64,000 nucleotides of DNA. Source: Klebsiella sp. BIGb0407 (GTDB lineage Bacteria; Pseudomonadota; Gammaproteobacteria; Enterobacterales; Enterobacteriaceae). The stretch lies in the NCBI RefSeq assembly GCF_024807845.1, contig NZ_JANUEQ010000007.1, positions 186,001-250,000 of the forward strand. The letters are read 5' to 3'. This document shows, piece by piece, positions 44,645 through 52,598 of the stretch (its first letter is position 1; every line of letters begins with the position of its first letter). The notes beneath the pieces were generated by a model, which was given only the letters and a program-made list of their open reading frames with translations, ran no database searches and was not told the DNA's origin. The position numbers and the translations under genes are program-made.

Positions 44645-45076
44645 ATGACTATTCATAAGCAAGGCCAGGCACACTGGGAAGGTAATATTAAACAGGGCAA
44701 AGGGACTATCTCCACCGAAAGCGGAGCCCTTGATAAACAGCCTTATGGGTTTAATACGCGATTTGAAGGTAAAGCCGGAACGAACCCGGAAGAGCTGATC
44801 GGTGCTGCACACGCGGGATGCTTTTCCATGGCGCTGTCTCTGATGCTTGGTGAGGCAGGACATACGGCAGAAAGCATTGATACCGTGGCGATCGTTTCAC
44901 TGGATAAAGTCGATGGTGGCTTTGCTATCAGCCAGGTTGAACTTAAAAGCAAAATCAAGCTTGCGGGAGTCGACGCCGAGGAATTTGATAAAATTATTCA
45001 GCAGGCCAAGGCGGGCTGCCCGGTATCAAAACTGCTGAATGCTAAAATCACGCTCAACTACCAGCTGGAAAATTAA
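44645..45076 (+). CDS. osmC: OsmC-family peroxiredoxin
   Basis: A 143-residue hydroperoxide reductase. Resolving and peroxidatic cysteines are Cys59 (AHAGCFSMALSLML) and Cys125 (AKAGCPVSKLLNA), the OsmC spacing; PEELIGAAHAGC is the catalytic helix. CGGAGGAGCAAT gives a strong ribosome site for this ATG. It is probably transcribed alone and is unrelated in function to the importer before it. Confidence 0.88.
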   Translation: MTIHKQGQAHWEGNIKQGKGTISTESGALDKQPYGFNTRFEGKAGTNPEELIGAAHAGCFSMALSLMLGEAGHTAESIDTVAIVSLDKVDGGFAISQVELKSKIKLAGVDAEEFDKIIQQAKAGCPVSKLLNAKITLNYQLEN

Positions 45077-45090
45077 TTACTGAGCTATTG

Positions 45091-45113
45091 GGATGCCTGT
45101 TCTTCAGGCATCC
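45091..45113. terminator. Bidirectional terminator between osmC and cdaR
   Basis: GGATGCCTG, loop TTCTT and CAGGCATCC form a perfect 9-bp stem between two convergent genes. Both sides lack a long T run, so its strength is moderate. Confidence 0.6.
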
Positions 45114-45124
45114 ATCCACCGGCG

Positions 45125-46282
45125 TTATCTTTCTTTATCGAGCTGAAGCGCGACATAAAGCAGCAGCTTGTCATCGAGATTTTTCAGATCAAGGTCGGTT
45201 AATTCCGCGATGCGCGAGAGCCGGTACTCAAGGGTATTACGGTGAATAAACAGTGCCTTGGAAGTGGCTAGTGGCTGAAGATTATGGTTAAACCAGGCCA
45301 CCAGGGTACGGAGCAGTAAGCCGTTACTGTCCATAGCCTTCAGCTTGAGCAAGGGTCTTGAAAGTTCATCAGCCTGCCAGCCTTCACGCAGCCCGTCGAG
45401 TAACACAGGTAACACCAAATCCTGATAGAAGTAGCAGCGTTTCTCCGGCATGCGCTGTTTGCCCACCCCGAGGGTAGTACAGGCGGTGCGATAGGAACGG
45501 GCGATACTGCCCTGACCGATAAAGTAGTTGCCCAGCGCGATACGAAAGCGTAGATGTCCCGCCTCTTGCATATTGGTTATCAGTTGCTCAACGCGGCGGC
45601 GGTGTTCTTCTTCGTCCCAACGGCCATGGGAATTCAGAGCGGGTTTTAGCACCACAATCTCGGTGAGTGAGATAATTGCCACCAGATTATTACGCGCAGG
45701 TTTCATCAGGTTGGTTTGCAGCTGCTGTAGTTCTTCCATGGCGCTGTCAATGCCGAGCTGACCGCTGTCTATCTCAATAACGGCCACGACGCGTGGCTGG
45801 GAGAGATCGATACCTAAGCGCTTAGCCCATTCCGTAAGGGCGGGGGTATGCTCCTCGGCATGAATCAAACTCATCACCAGTTCTTCTCTCAGGCGCGCAT
45901 CCTGCGCCAGCAGATGCATCAGCCGCGCCTGCTCAAGCATCATTTCCGCGGTCATACAGACCAGCTCACCGTACTTACGCAGCGCTACAGGCTCACCGGT
46001 TAAGCCAATAACCCCGACTATCTCTCCCTCGAGTCTCAGGGGCAGGTTAATACCGGGTTTTACACCATGGAGGTTGCGGACGGCGGCGCCATCAATATCG
46101 ACCACCCGCCCCTGAGAAAGGGCCAGCAGTGCCCCTTCATGCAACTCACCGATGCGATCCGGATCGCCGCTACCGATGATTTTGCCGCGGGCATCCATCA
46201 CATTAATATTAGAGTCAATAATACGCATGGTACGCGCAACGATATCCTGCGCCATTCTGGAATCGAGGTGTAAAGCAGCCAT
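45125..46282 (-). CDS. cdaR: Sugar-diacid regulator CdaR
   Basis: A 385-residue activator of galactarate, glucarate and glycerate genes. The N-terminal diacid-recognition domain includes DSRMAQDIVARTMRIIDSNI and GDPDRIGELHEGALLALSQG. A GGDEF-like central part follows, then a C-terminal PucR helix-turn-helix, LFIHRNTLEYRLSRIAELT (about 341-359). Length equals that of E. coli CdaR. Placed beside garK here rather than near dapD as in E. coli. Confidence 0.9.
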   Translation of the reverse strand: MAALHLDSRMAQDIVARTMRIIDSNINVMDARGKIIGSGDPDRIGELHEGALLALSQGRVVDIDGAAVRNLHGVKPGINLPLRLEGEIVGVIGLTGEPVALRKYGELVCMTAEMMLEQARLMHLLAQDARLREELVMSLIHAEEHTPALTEWAKRLGIDLSQPRVVAVIEIDSGQLGIDSAMEELQQLQTNLMKPARNNLVAIISLTEIVVLKPALNSHGRWDEEEHRRRVEQLITNMQEAGHLRFRIALGNYFIGQGSIARSYRTACTTLGVGKQRMPEKRCYFYQDLVLPVLLDGLREGWQADELSRPLLKLKAMDSNGLLLRTLVAWFNHNLQPLATSKALFIHRNTLEYRLSRIAELTDLDLKNLDDKLLLYVALQLDKER

Positions 46283-46391
46283 AGACCCTCCGGGTTATAT
46301 AACTAAGATAAAAAAGATTTTATCCCTTTGCATGCGCTAATTGCGTACAGGCCACAGTTATCTGTCAAATTGAGACTGTGCCCCAAGAAAA

Positions 46392-46419
46392 TCACCCAGG
46401 CAGCAAGGCTGGCTGGGTG
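46392..46419 (-). terminator. Terminator after garK
   Basis: CACCCAG ... CTGGGTG with an inner CAGC...GCTG stem forms a strong hairpin 35 bases beyond the garK stop; minus-strand sequence after it is GATTTTCTT. It separates the gar operon from cdaR. Confidence 0.55.
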
Positions 46420-46454
46420 AGGGGTCAGGAGCAATTAACGCTCATCCTTATTCG

Positions 46455-47660
46455 CTAATTCTCTGGCAGTGATTCCAACGATTTTGCTGATAACGGGGTG
46501 GGATGCGCCGGCGGTGCGATATCCAGCAACATGCCTATTTTTATCATGGCTGCCACGTTGCGTGCCGTGCGGTAGATGTTATCTGGTGCGCCGCTGAACG
46601 CTTCTTCCCGGGTCGATATAGCCGAAAGTACGCTGAAAATCGCATCGATACCATGCTGATAGACCACGTCAACATCGGGATGTAAGCTGCCGGCAATGAC
46701 GATAACCGGCTTATCGTACTTTTTAGCAATATCGGCCACGCCAATAGGCACTTTGCCATTAATGCTTTGACTGTCTAAACGACCTTCCCCGGTGATAACC
46801 AGAGTACAATCCTGGATCTGCTCTTCAAGATGTAGCGCCTGGGTGACTACCTCAATACCGCGACGTAAATCCGCGTTAAGAAAGACTTTCAGCGTCGCAC
46901 CCATGCCACCGGCAGCGCCTGTGCCAGGGGCGTGCTTAACATCAATATCAAAACTGCGGGCAATGACATCCGCATAATGCTCCAGATTCTTATCCAGAGT
47001 GGTAATCATCTCTTCCGTTGCCCCTTTCTGCGGACCAAATATCCGCGAAGCTCCGTGAGGACCAATCAGTGGATTAGTGACATCACAGGCGACCCGAACG
47101 GTACAGGCAGCAAGGCGAGGGTCAAGACTGCTGATATCAATCCGTTTAAGCAGATTCAGGCTACCGCCACCGGGGCTGAGTTCCTGGCCATCAGAGTCAA
47201 GAAAGCGTACCCCGAGCGCCTGCATCATCCCGACACCGGCGTCATTAGTCGCGCTGCCGCCAATACCGATGATGATACTTTTTGCCCCATGATTTAAGGC
47301 CTGAGCAATCAGTTCTCCGGTACCATAGGAGGTCGTCAGTAAAGGATCCCGCTTGTCATGGGGCACCAGAGCCAGACCGCTGGCGGCCGCCATTTCTATA
47401 AATGCAGTGTGGCCATCTCCGGATAGCCCCCATACTGCATCAACTTTTGTGTTAAGCGGGCCGGTGACACGCGCGTGATACTCTTTACCTTGAGTCGCCG
47501 CAATCATCGCCTCGACCGTACCTTCACCACCATCAGCGAGAGGAACCCTCACATAACGTGCGTCCGGGAATATTTCCCGAAAACCTTTTTCAATAACTTT
47601 CGCGACATCTGGAGCCGAAAGGCTCTCTTTATAAGAGTCTGGGGCGATTACGATTTTCAT
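46455..47660 (-). CDS. garK: Glycerate 2-kinase GarK
   Basis: Phosphorylates D-glycerate to 2-phosphoglycerate. The opening MKIVIAPDSYKESLSAPDVA, ADGGEGTVEAMIAATQG, IIGIGGSATNDAGVGMMQALG and VITGEGRLDSQSINGKVPIG are the GarK/GlxK signatures. With 401 residues it is about 20 longer than E. coli GarK, because of a Pro/Ser-rich C-terminal tail (PPAHPTPLSAKSLESLPEN). Last gene of garL-garR-garK. Confidence 0.92.
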   Translation of the reverse strand: MKIVIAPDSYKESLSAPDVAKVIEKGFREIFPDARYVRVPLADGGEGTVEAMIAATQGKEYHARVTGPLNTKVDAVWGLSGDGHTAFIEMAAASGLALVPHDKRDPLLTTSYGTGELIAQALNHGAKSIIIGIGGSATNDAGVGMMQALGVRFLDSDGQELSPGGGSLNLLKRIDISSLDPRLAACTVRVACDVTNPLIGPHGASRIFGPQKGATEEMITTLDKNLEHYADVIARSFDIDVKHAPGTGAAGGMGATLKVFLNADLRRGIEVVTQALHLEEQIQDCTLVITGEGRLDSQSINGKVPIGVADIAKKYDKPVIVIAGSLHPDVDVVYQHGIDAIFSVLSAISTREEAFSGAPDNIYRTARNVAAMIKIGMLLDIAPPAHPTPLSAKSLESLPEN

Positions 47661-47744
47661 AGTTATTAACCTAACGAATCATACGGCTGAGGCTCTTGTT
47701 TATGAGTTAGCCCGGTCGGTATCTCTGAGCGAGCTAATAGTCAA

Positions 47745-48635
47745 TTAACGAGAGATTTCAACCTGAGCTAATTTCTCGTAATAACAGGCTAATGCACTAT
47801 GATCGGCTTGACCCAGTCCATCAACGCGCAGGGCATGCATCATCTCCATCACGGAAGCCGTTAGCGGCAGCTGGGCTCCGATACCATGAGAGGTGTCGAG
47901 GGCATTAGCTAAATCTTTGATATGCAGATCGACTCGGAAACCCGGCTTAAAATTACGATCCATCACCATCGGGGCTTTGGCTTCTAATACTGTGCTCCCC
48001 GCCAGACCGCCGCGAATCGCCTGGAAGACTAAATCAGGGTTTACTCCGGCCTTGGTGGCAAGGGTCAGGGCTTCAGACATGGCGGCAATATTAACCGCGA
48101 CAATAATCTGATTGGCTAACTTGGTAACGTTGCCCGCGCCAATATCACCTGTATGAACCACTGAACCCGCCATCGCTTTGAGAAGCGCCTGGTGTTTATC
48201 AAATATAGCCTTATCTCCACCGACCATGACTGACAGCGTCCCTTCGATAGCTTTTGGCTCTCCGCCGCTCACCGGGGCATCCAGCATATCGATACCTTTC
48301 TCTTTAAGCGCATCGTGGATCTCACGACTTGCCAGAGGAGAAATAGAACTCATATCAATCAATACGCTACCCGGTCTGGCACCTTCAATAACCCCATTTT
48401 TACCCAGTACCACCGCTTTCACTTCTGGCGAATTAGGCAGCATGGTGATAACCACATCGCACAGCTCAGCAATCTCTTTGGGAGAAGAGGCTTTTTGGGC
48501 GCCCAGTGCAGCCAGCTCGTCCGCCGCTTCTGCATTATGGCTGGAAACGACAATGTCGTAGCCCGCTTTCAGAAGATTTTTGCTCATCGGTTTGCCCATA
48601 ATGCCCAGGCCAATAAAACCCACTTTTGTTGTCAT
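47745..48635 (-). CDS. garR: Tartronate semialdehyde reductase GarR
   Basis: Reduces tartronate semialdehyde to D-glycerate with NAD(P)H. From ATG 48635 (AGAGCAGATT upstream) it has 296 residues. The Rossmann GFIGLGIMGKPMSKNL, substrate loop DAPVSGGEPKAIEGTL and catalytic Lys in NVTKLANQIIVAVNIAA are standard for beta-hydroxyacid dehydrogenases. The in-frame ATG 21 bases earlier lacks a ribosome site. Confidence 0.92.
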   Translation of the reverse strand: MTTKVGFIGLGIMGKPMSKNLLKAGYDIVVSSHNAEAADELAALGAQKASSPKEIAELCDVVITMLPNSPEVKAVVLGKNGVIEGARPGSVLIDMSSISPLASREIHDALKEKGIDMLDAPVSGGEPKAIEGTLSVMVGGDKAIFDKHQALLKAMAGSVVHTGDIGAGNVTKLANQIIVAVNIAAMSEALTLATKAGVNPDLVFQAIRGGLAGSTVLEAKAPMVMDRNFKPGFRVDLHIKDLANALDTSHGIGAQLPLTASVMEMMHALRVDGLGQADHSALACYYEKLAQVEISR

Positions 48636-48659
48636 AATCTGCTCTCTCAATGGCAATAA

Positions 48660-49430
48660 TTATTTCTTGAAGGTGTCTGAAAGTTTTTGGCTTGCTGCGC
48701 GAAATAGCCCTAAGTCACTGCCGACGGCCACAAAGGTAGCACCCCACTCCAGGTAGCGACGGGCATCTGCCTCAACGGGAGCTAAGATGCCGCTCGGTTT
48801 ACCCTGGGCTTTAGCGCGCGCAAAAATATGCCTGATGGCCTGTTGAACCTCAGGATGCCCGGCATTACCCAGATGGCCCAGGGCGGCTGCCAAATCACTT
48901 GGCCCGACAAAAATGCCGTCCACACCCTCGGTGGCGGCAATACTATCAATATTATCGAGACCGGCCTGGCTCTCTATCTGAACCAGAATGGAGATGTTTT
49001 TATCCGACTGGGCAAAGTAGTCCGGCACGGTGCCAAACATATTGGCGCGGTGGGAAACGGATACGCCGCGGACCCCCAGCGGCGGATAGCGCGTTGCGGC
49101 TACCGCCAGACGGGCCTCTTCATCGGTTTCAACAAAGGGGATGAGAAAATTGTAGAAACCGATATCTAACAGGCGTTTCATAATCACCGCATCGTTGGTC
49201 GGTACTCTGACTACCGGCGCGCTAACGCTACCTTTTAGCGCCATCAACTGGGGAATAAAGGTCGAGATATCATTTGGCGCGTGCTCACCATCCAGCACTA
49301 ACCAGTCAAAACCCGCCAGGCCTAACACTTCGGTGCTAATCGGGCTGGCAAGAGCCGACCAGCAGCCGATCTGGACCTGATGTGCGGCCAGCGCCGCTTT
49401 GAATTTATTGGGGAAAATATCGTTACTCAT
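48660..49430 (-). CDS. garL: 5-keto-4-deoxy-D-glucarate aldolase GarL
   Basis: Cleaves 5-keto-4-deoxyglucarate to pyruvate and tartronate semialdehyde. The 256-residue HpcH-type aldolase shows [29 protein letters not shown] with the catalytic His, the [11 protein letters not shown] loop and [15 protein letters not shown]. It heads the operon; the garP transporter that usually precedes it is absent, so the substrate must be imported by another system. Confidence 0.92.
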   Translation of the reverse strand: MSNDIFPNKFKAALAAHQVQIGCWSALASPISTEVLGLAGFDWLVLDGEHAPNDISTFIPQLMALKGSVSAPVVRVPTNDAVIMKRLLDIGFYNFLIPFVETDEEARLAVAATRYPPLGVRGVSVSHRANMFGTVPDYFAQSDKNISILVQIESQAGLDNIDSIAATEGVDGIFVGPSDLAAALGHLGNAGHPEVQQAIRHIFARAKAQGKPSGILAPVEADARRYLEWGATFVAVGSDLGLFRAASQKLSDTFKK

Positions 49431-49910
49431 CCAGGTTACCTTTATCTATTTCCGTCATGTCATACGCCTTATGTCACTGACAGTAAACGTGCGGCACACC
49501 CCGCAAACGGGCAGATTATTATTTACCGCTGTTATCATTATTACCGTCGTTATCCTGGGGATATAAATGCGTTGTTCTGATAACGAAGTAAGAAGATATT
49601 CATTACTGGCACGGCTATTGTTCAATTAAGTTTAAACATTCAGCCTGGGGTGGTCACTGGGCAAACATCTAGCATTAGCGCAAGAGGGAAGAATATTATT
49701 GTGCATATGCAGTATGAGGAGGGGGAGCAGCCACATTTCTTTGCGGTTGGATCTGCACAGGTATCAATAACCTGATACCCTGGCGGTTTCTTCACCGCTA
49801 AGCGGGGTTGGCCAGGGTGATATTTTCGTTCTGACGGGCTTTATCTGTAGTAAAACCTCTCCATGAGTTACCTGTAAACAACCAACGACAGGATTGACGT
49901 GCTCGTCATT
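49431..49910. other. Intergenic upstream of garL
   Basis: Nearly 500 bases without a gene. It must contain the garL promoter (minus strand) and CdaR sites, which I cannot point to with certainty. A GC hairpin ACCCTGG...CCAGGGT with an inner CGGT...ACCG stem (49776-49818) could be a terminator. No garP gene or fragment is seen. Confidence 0.4.
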
Positions 49911-49953
49911 TTTCGATTAAAATTACAGCAACTTTAACATCATGTAATCGAAA
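49911..49953 (+). promoter_or_regulatory. Inverted-repeat operator before the small-protein/GNAT pair
   Basis: TTTCGATTA (49911-49919) and TAATCGAAA (49945-49953) are perfect 9-base inverted repeats 25 bases apart, ending just before the GAGGAGGT ribosome site. The spacing suggests two sites on one helix face for an autoregulator, possibly the downstream protein pair. Confidence 0.5.
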
Positions 49954-49967
49954 CTGAGGAGGTACAT

Positions 49968-50126
49968 GTGGCAATTACAAGTAGTATGTTTGGCCGTACT
50001 ATCCTGACCGGTAAAGATGCCGAGCAAATGCTCAAACAAATGAGTCAATCTAAGCCTAACGAAAATGCTCAACGTTCGTTACAGGATGCACGAGCCTTAC
50101 GTCAAAAAATGGCTAAACGCGGCTAA
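49968..50126 (+). CDS. Small basic protein, candidate antitoxin/partner of GNAT
   Basis: A 52-residue protein starting at GTG 49968 behind an ideal GAGGAGGT site. It reads AITSSMFGRTILTGKDAEQM, then a charged helix SKPNENAQRSLQDARALRQK ending AKRG. The ATG two bases earlier is in another frame that soon stops. The C-terminal half should form an amphipathic helix rich in Arg and Gln. I do not recognise the family. It is only 29 bases before the GNAT gene and shares its promoter, which resembles the layout of acetyltransferase toxin-antitoxin modules, though it lacks a ribbon-helix-helix. Confidence 0.6.
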   Translation: MAITSSMFGRTILTGKDAEQMLKQMSQSKPNENAQRSLQDARALRQKMAKRG

Positions 50127-50155
50127 CCAAAATTTAGGACAGGTTGCCAGGTAAA

Positions 50156-50734
50156 ATGGACGAAGTGATGCAACCTGATCTACAGATCCTGCCTTTAAAC
50201 CAATTCCATACCCATAAACGATTTAGTAGCGGCGCCGAAGAGTTTCAGCCGCTTAAAACGTTTCTTCAGCAAGATGCATTATTATTCCAGGACGGGTGTA
50301 TAGCGCAGACTTATGTTGTTGTAGATGACAATGTAAGAGAAGACAAAGGTATTCCTCAGTGTAGCTTCCCTTACAAGATTCTAGGATATATTACACTCAC
50401 CTGTAGCCAGGTTAACTTGAAAGAGTACGACTTAGGTGACTGTGCGCGAGCAGAAAGATACGAGTTTCTACCGGCTATAAAAATTGCACGTTTGGCTGTT
50501 GATTCAAAAAGTAGAGCCAGCGGTATCGGCTCAATATTGTTTGGGCATGCCCTGTTAATGGCGTTGGATGATATAAGGCCTATGGTTGGCTGCAGATTCT
50601 TAATAACTGATGCAAAACAGGGTGCGATAGATTTTTATCATAAACAAGGAATGGAGCTGCTCGATACTGATGAAAATAAAACAGCAGATCACCCAATCAT
50701 GTTTATTGATCTTTTTACGTTACTAGAAAATTAA
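50156..50734 (+). CDS. GNAT-family N-acetyltransferase
   Basis: A 192-residue acetyltransferase from ATG 50156 (TTG 50144 and ATG 50168 are alternatives). The acetyl-CoA-binding region is IKIARLAVDSKSRASGIGSI (motif A, with RxSGIG in place of Q/RxxGxG) followed by LFGHALLMAL, then the C-terminal strand GCRFLITDAKQGAIDFYHKQ GMELL typical of TacT/AtaT-like toxins. The N-terminal part (FSSGAEEFQPLKTFLQQDAL) also resembles those toxins, which acetylate charged tRNAs. A leuX-type terminator follows within 30 bases. Toxic activity is inference. Confidence 0.75.
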   Translation: MDEVMQPDLQILPLNQFHTHKRFSSGAEEFQPLKTFLQQDALLFQDGCIAQTYVVVDDNVREDKGIPQCSFPYKILGYITLTCSQVNLKEYDLGDCARAERYEFLPAIKIARLAVDSKSRASGIGSILFGHALLMALDDIRPMVGCRFLITDAKQGAIDFYHKQGMELLDTDENKTADHPIMFIDLFTLLEN

Positions 50735-50762
50735 TATTTTCAATATAATTTCAATTCCCTTT

Positions 50763-50820
50763 ACCAAAAATAGTACGAAAATTAAGTCGTTTACGAGCGG
50801 CTTTTTTTACGCCTGAAATT
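50763..50820 (+). other. Third copy of the leuX-downstream terminator block (copy C)
   Basis: ACCAAAAATAGTACGAAAAT, then the stem GTCGTTTACGAGCGGC and seven T (50801-50808) repeat the sequence that follows the tRNA end at 18086-18139 with only a few changes, including the following CCTGAAATT. The tRNA bases before ACCA are not conserved (TTCCCTTT), so the attachment core is degenerate. It works as the terminator of the GNAT gene. Confidence 0.65.
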
Positions 50821-50946
50821 TTGGGTTCATACATCAGCTCAAGCAGCGAAATTAAGCTCGATCGATTTTACAGGTTATTCCTAAAGCATCCCATTAGCAT
50901 CCTGTGCAATGCTTAGTCTTGTACACAGCAAATGAGGATATTTATT

Positions 50947-51303
50947 ATGAAAAAAACTATCATCGCATTATCGGCAATTCTGTTAGCTGCTCCAGTGTTT
51001 GCCGCTACCACACATGCAACCGATGAGACTGTGGCTGAAGCACATAAGAACGCCAACACTGCGAAGGAAAAACTCCATCAGGCGCAGAATGAAGGCGAAG
51101 AGCTTAAACTTAAATCCAAGCATGCTGCTGAAGGAACAAGTGATTCCACCACCAGCAAAATCAGTGAAGGATCGCAGAAGGCCTGGCATTCAACCAAAGA
51201 AGGTACTGAAAAGGGTTGGAACGCAACCAAAGAGGGTGCTGAAAAAGGCTGGAATGCAACAAAAGAAGAGGCTGGTGAATTAAAAAAGAAAGCGACTGAA
51301 TAA
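50947..51303 (+). CDS. Exported Lys/Ala-rich repeat protein
   Basis: A 118-residue periplasmic or surface protein with signal peptide MKKTIIALSAILLAAPVFAA. The mature part is hydrophilic and helical and holds three to four tandem 11-residue units of the form KGWNATKEGAE (about 82-115), similar in style to LEA-like stress proteins. GAGGATATTT precedes the ATG; an in-frame ATG 15 bases earlier would disturb the signal sequence. Function unknown; osmotic or desiccation stress is a guess from composition. Confidence 0.7.
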   Translation: MKKTIIALSAILLAAPVFAATTHATDETVAEAHKNANTAKEKLHQAQNEGEELKLKSKHAAEGTSDSTTSKISEGSQKAWHSTKEGTEKGWNATKEGAEKGWNATKEEAGELKKKATE

Positions 51304-51371
51304 CACTCATCCTTAACCCTGTATTCGACATATACGCTCGTTTTCTTTCGTTCTTTTTTGTACCGTCAAGT

Positions 51372-51395
51372 GAGCCACCTGAAGCAAGGTGGCTC
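51372..51395. terminator. Bidirectional terminator
   Basis: GAGCCACCT, six-base loop and AGGTGGCTC form a perfect 9-bp stem between convergent genes. An imperfect T-rich stretch follows on the minus side. Confidence 0.6.
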
Positions 51396-51404
51396 ATTGC
51401 TGAG

Positions 51405-51761
51405 TTAAAGAAACCACTCTGGTTTTACCCCAACACGAGCAGAGAGTGCCTTAATGTGGGTAATAGTTAATGAGCGCTTGCCTGATAATGTCTGGCTTAC
51501 TAGTGATTTAGAGCCAATCTCCTCTTTCAGGTCGGCGTATGACAAATTGTACTGGTCAATCAAAGTGCGCAGTAGCGCAACACCTACCGGCATCTCTGAG
51601 ATAGCTTTATTAAAATCAGCGAAACGATCGCTATTATCCTCATAGTCCGCAATTTTGCTCGCCAGGAAGTCAATGAGCGGGTTCTCATCGTCGTTCTCGA
51701 TCAGGTAGTCAACCAGTGCCAGTGCTTCACGGTAATCATTCCCGGACGAACAAACTCTCAA
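51405..51761 (-). CDS. Orphan HigA-type antitoxin/transcriptional regulator
   Basis: Matches the E. coli HigA layout: the N-terminal dimerisation helices ALALVDYLIENDDENPLIDF, then EMPVGVALLRTLIDQYNLSY and the Xre helix-turn-helix DLKEEIGSKSLVSQTLSGKR. The TTG at 51761, eight bases after AGGAG, gives 118 residues; ATG 51782 is in frame but without a ribosome site. E. coli HigA has 138 residues, so the N-terminus is shorter. No HigB toxin gene lies upstream, so this is a solitary regulator or the survivor of a lost pair. Confidence 0.72.
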   Translation of the reverse strand: MRVCSSGNDYREALALVDYLIENDDENPLIDFLASKIADYEDNSDRFADFNKAISEMPVGVALLRTLIDQYNLSYADLKEEIGSKSLVSQTLSGKRSLTITHIKALSARVGVKPEWFL

Positions 51762-51782
51762 ATTATTTTCTCCTGTATCCAA

Positions 51783-52152
51783 AACCTACCCTTTATCCAC
51801 CTTTATCAGGCAAGATTCTGGGGGGACGGGGTGTGTCTCATCAATCTTTCATGTGATCGCACAATCAAAATTGGGTTAATGATTTCAATAGCATTAAATT
51901 CCATAAAAATAAACAATTGCATCATTATTTGTCTGGTTTTTTATAAATTAAATTTATTTAATTTCACATTTAACTCTGTTTTAAGAATTTAAACAAAAAC
52001 CAATATGCGGTATTTTTTGATCTCCAGGTCAATGAGAGACAATTTTAATCAAAGTGAGTTATTAGCCACTCATCCGATCCCCTATACTCAGCGCATCATC
52101 TTACAGAGCCTGATGATATCGACTAAAAAGAACAACATTAAGGGGTGATGTT
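51783..52152. promoter_or_regulatory. chb operon upstream region
   Basis: A 370-base AT-rich stretch before chbB. ATGTGATCGCACAAT (51860-51874) contains a good CRP half-site (TGTGA), and a second TCAAAGTGAG lies near 52047. NagC and ChbR sites are expected here from the E. coli chb operon but I cannot place them exactly. AAGGGGTGATGTT is the chbB ribosome site. Confidence 0.4.
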
Positions 52153-52467
52153 ATGGAGAAAAAAAATATTTATCTGTTTTGTTCCGCAGGGATGTCGACC
52201 TCGCTTTTGGTGTCGAAAATGCGTGCTCAGGCAGAGAAGTACAAGGTTCCGGTAGTGATAGAGGCTTTTTCAGAGACCTTCGTCAGTGAAAAAGGTGAAC
52301 AGGCAGATGTGATTATGCTGGGGCCACAAATTGGCTATATGCTGCCAGAATTTCAGCGCCTGCTACCAAATAAACCGGTAGAGGTTATCGACTCCGCGCT
52401 TTATGGCAAGATAGACGGACTCGGCGTGTTGAAAGCCGCCGTCGCGATGCTTAAAAAAGAAAAATAG
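52153..52467 (+). CDS. chbB: PTS N,N'-diacetylchitobiose EIIB
   Basis: A 104-residue lactose-family IIB; the phosphocysteine is Cys10 in [36 protein letters not shown] and [18 protein letters not shown] are typical of ChbB. It opens the chbBCARFG cluster. Confidence 0.92.
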   Translation: MEKKNIYLFCSAGMSTSLLVSKMRAQAEKYKVPVVIEAFSETFVSEKGEQADVIMLGPQIGYMLPEFQRLLPNKPVEVIDSALYGKIDGLGVLKAAVAMLKKEK

Positions 52468-52598
52468 AAATGCTGATTATTTAAACCGGAAAGTCAATTA
52501 AGGCGATTGCTTTTTGGTTTAATTGTTTATCGAAAATAAAAATAATTCCATACGAATATCGTAACCCTACACTTATAATATTGATAAGGTGTTTTTCT

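Noticed and set aside
52468-52598. ChiX small-RNA target between chbB and chbC
   Set aside because: I looked for a stretch complementary to the ChiX seed as known in E. coli and saw no convincing match here or before chiP.
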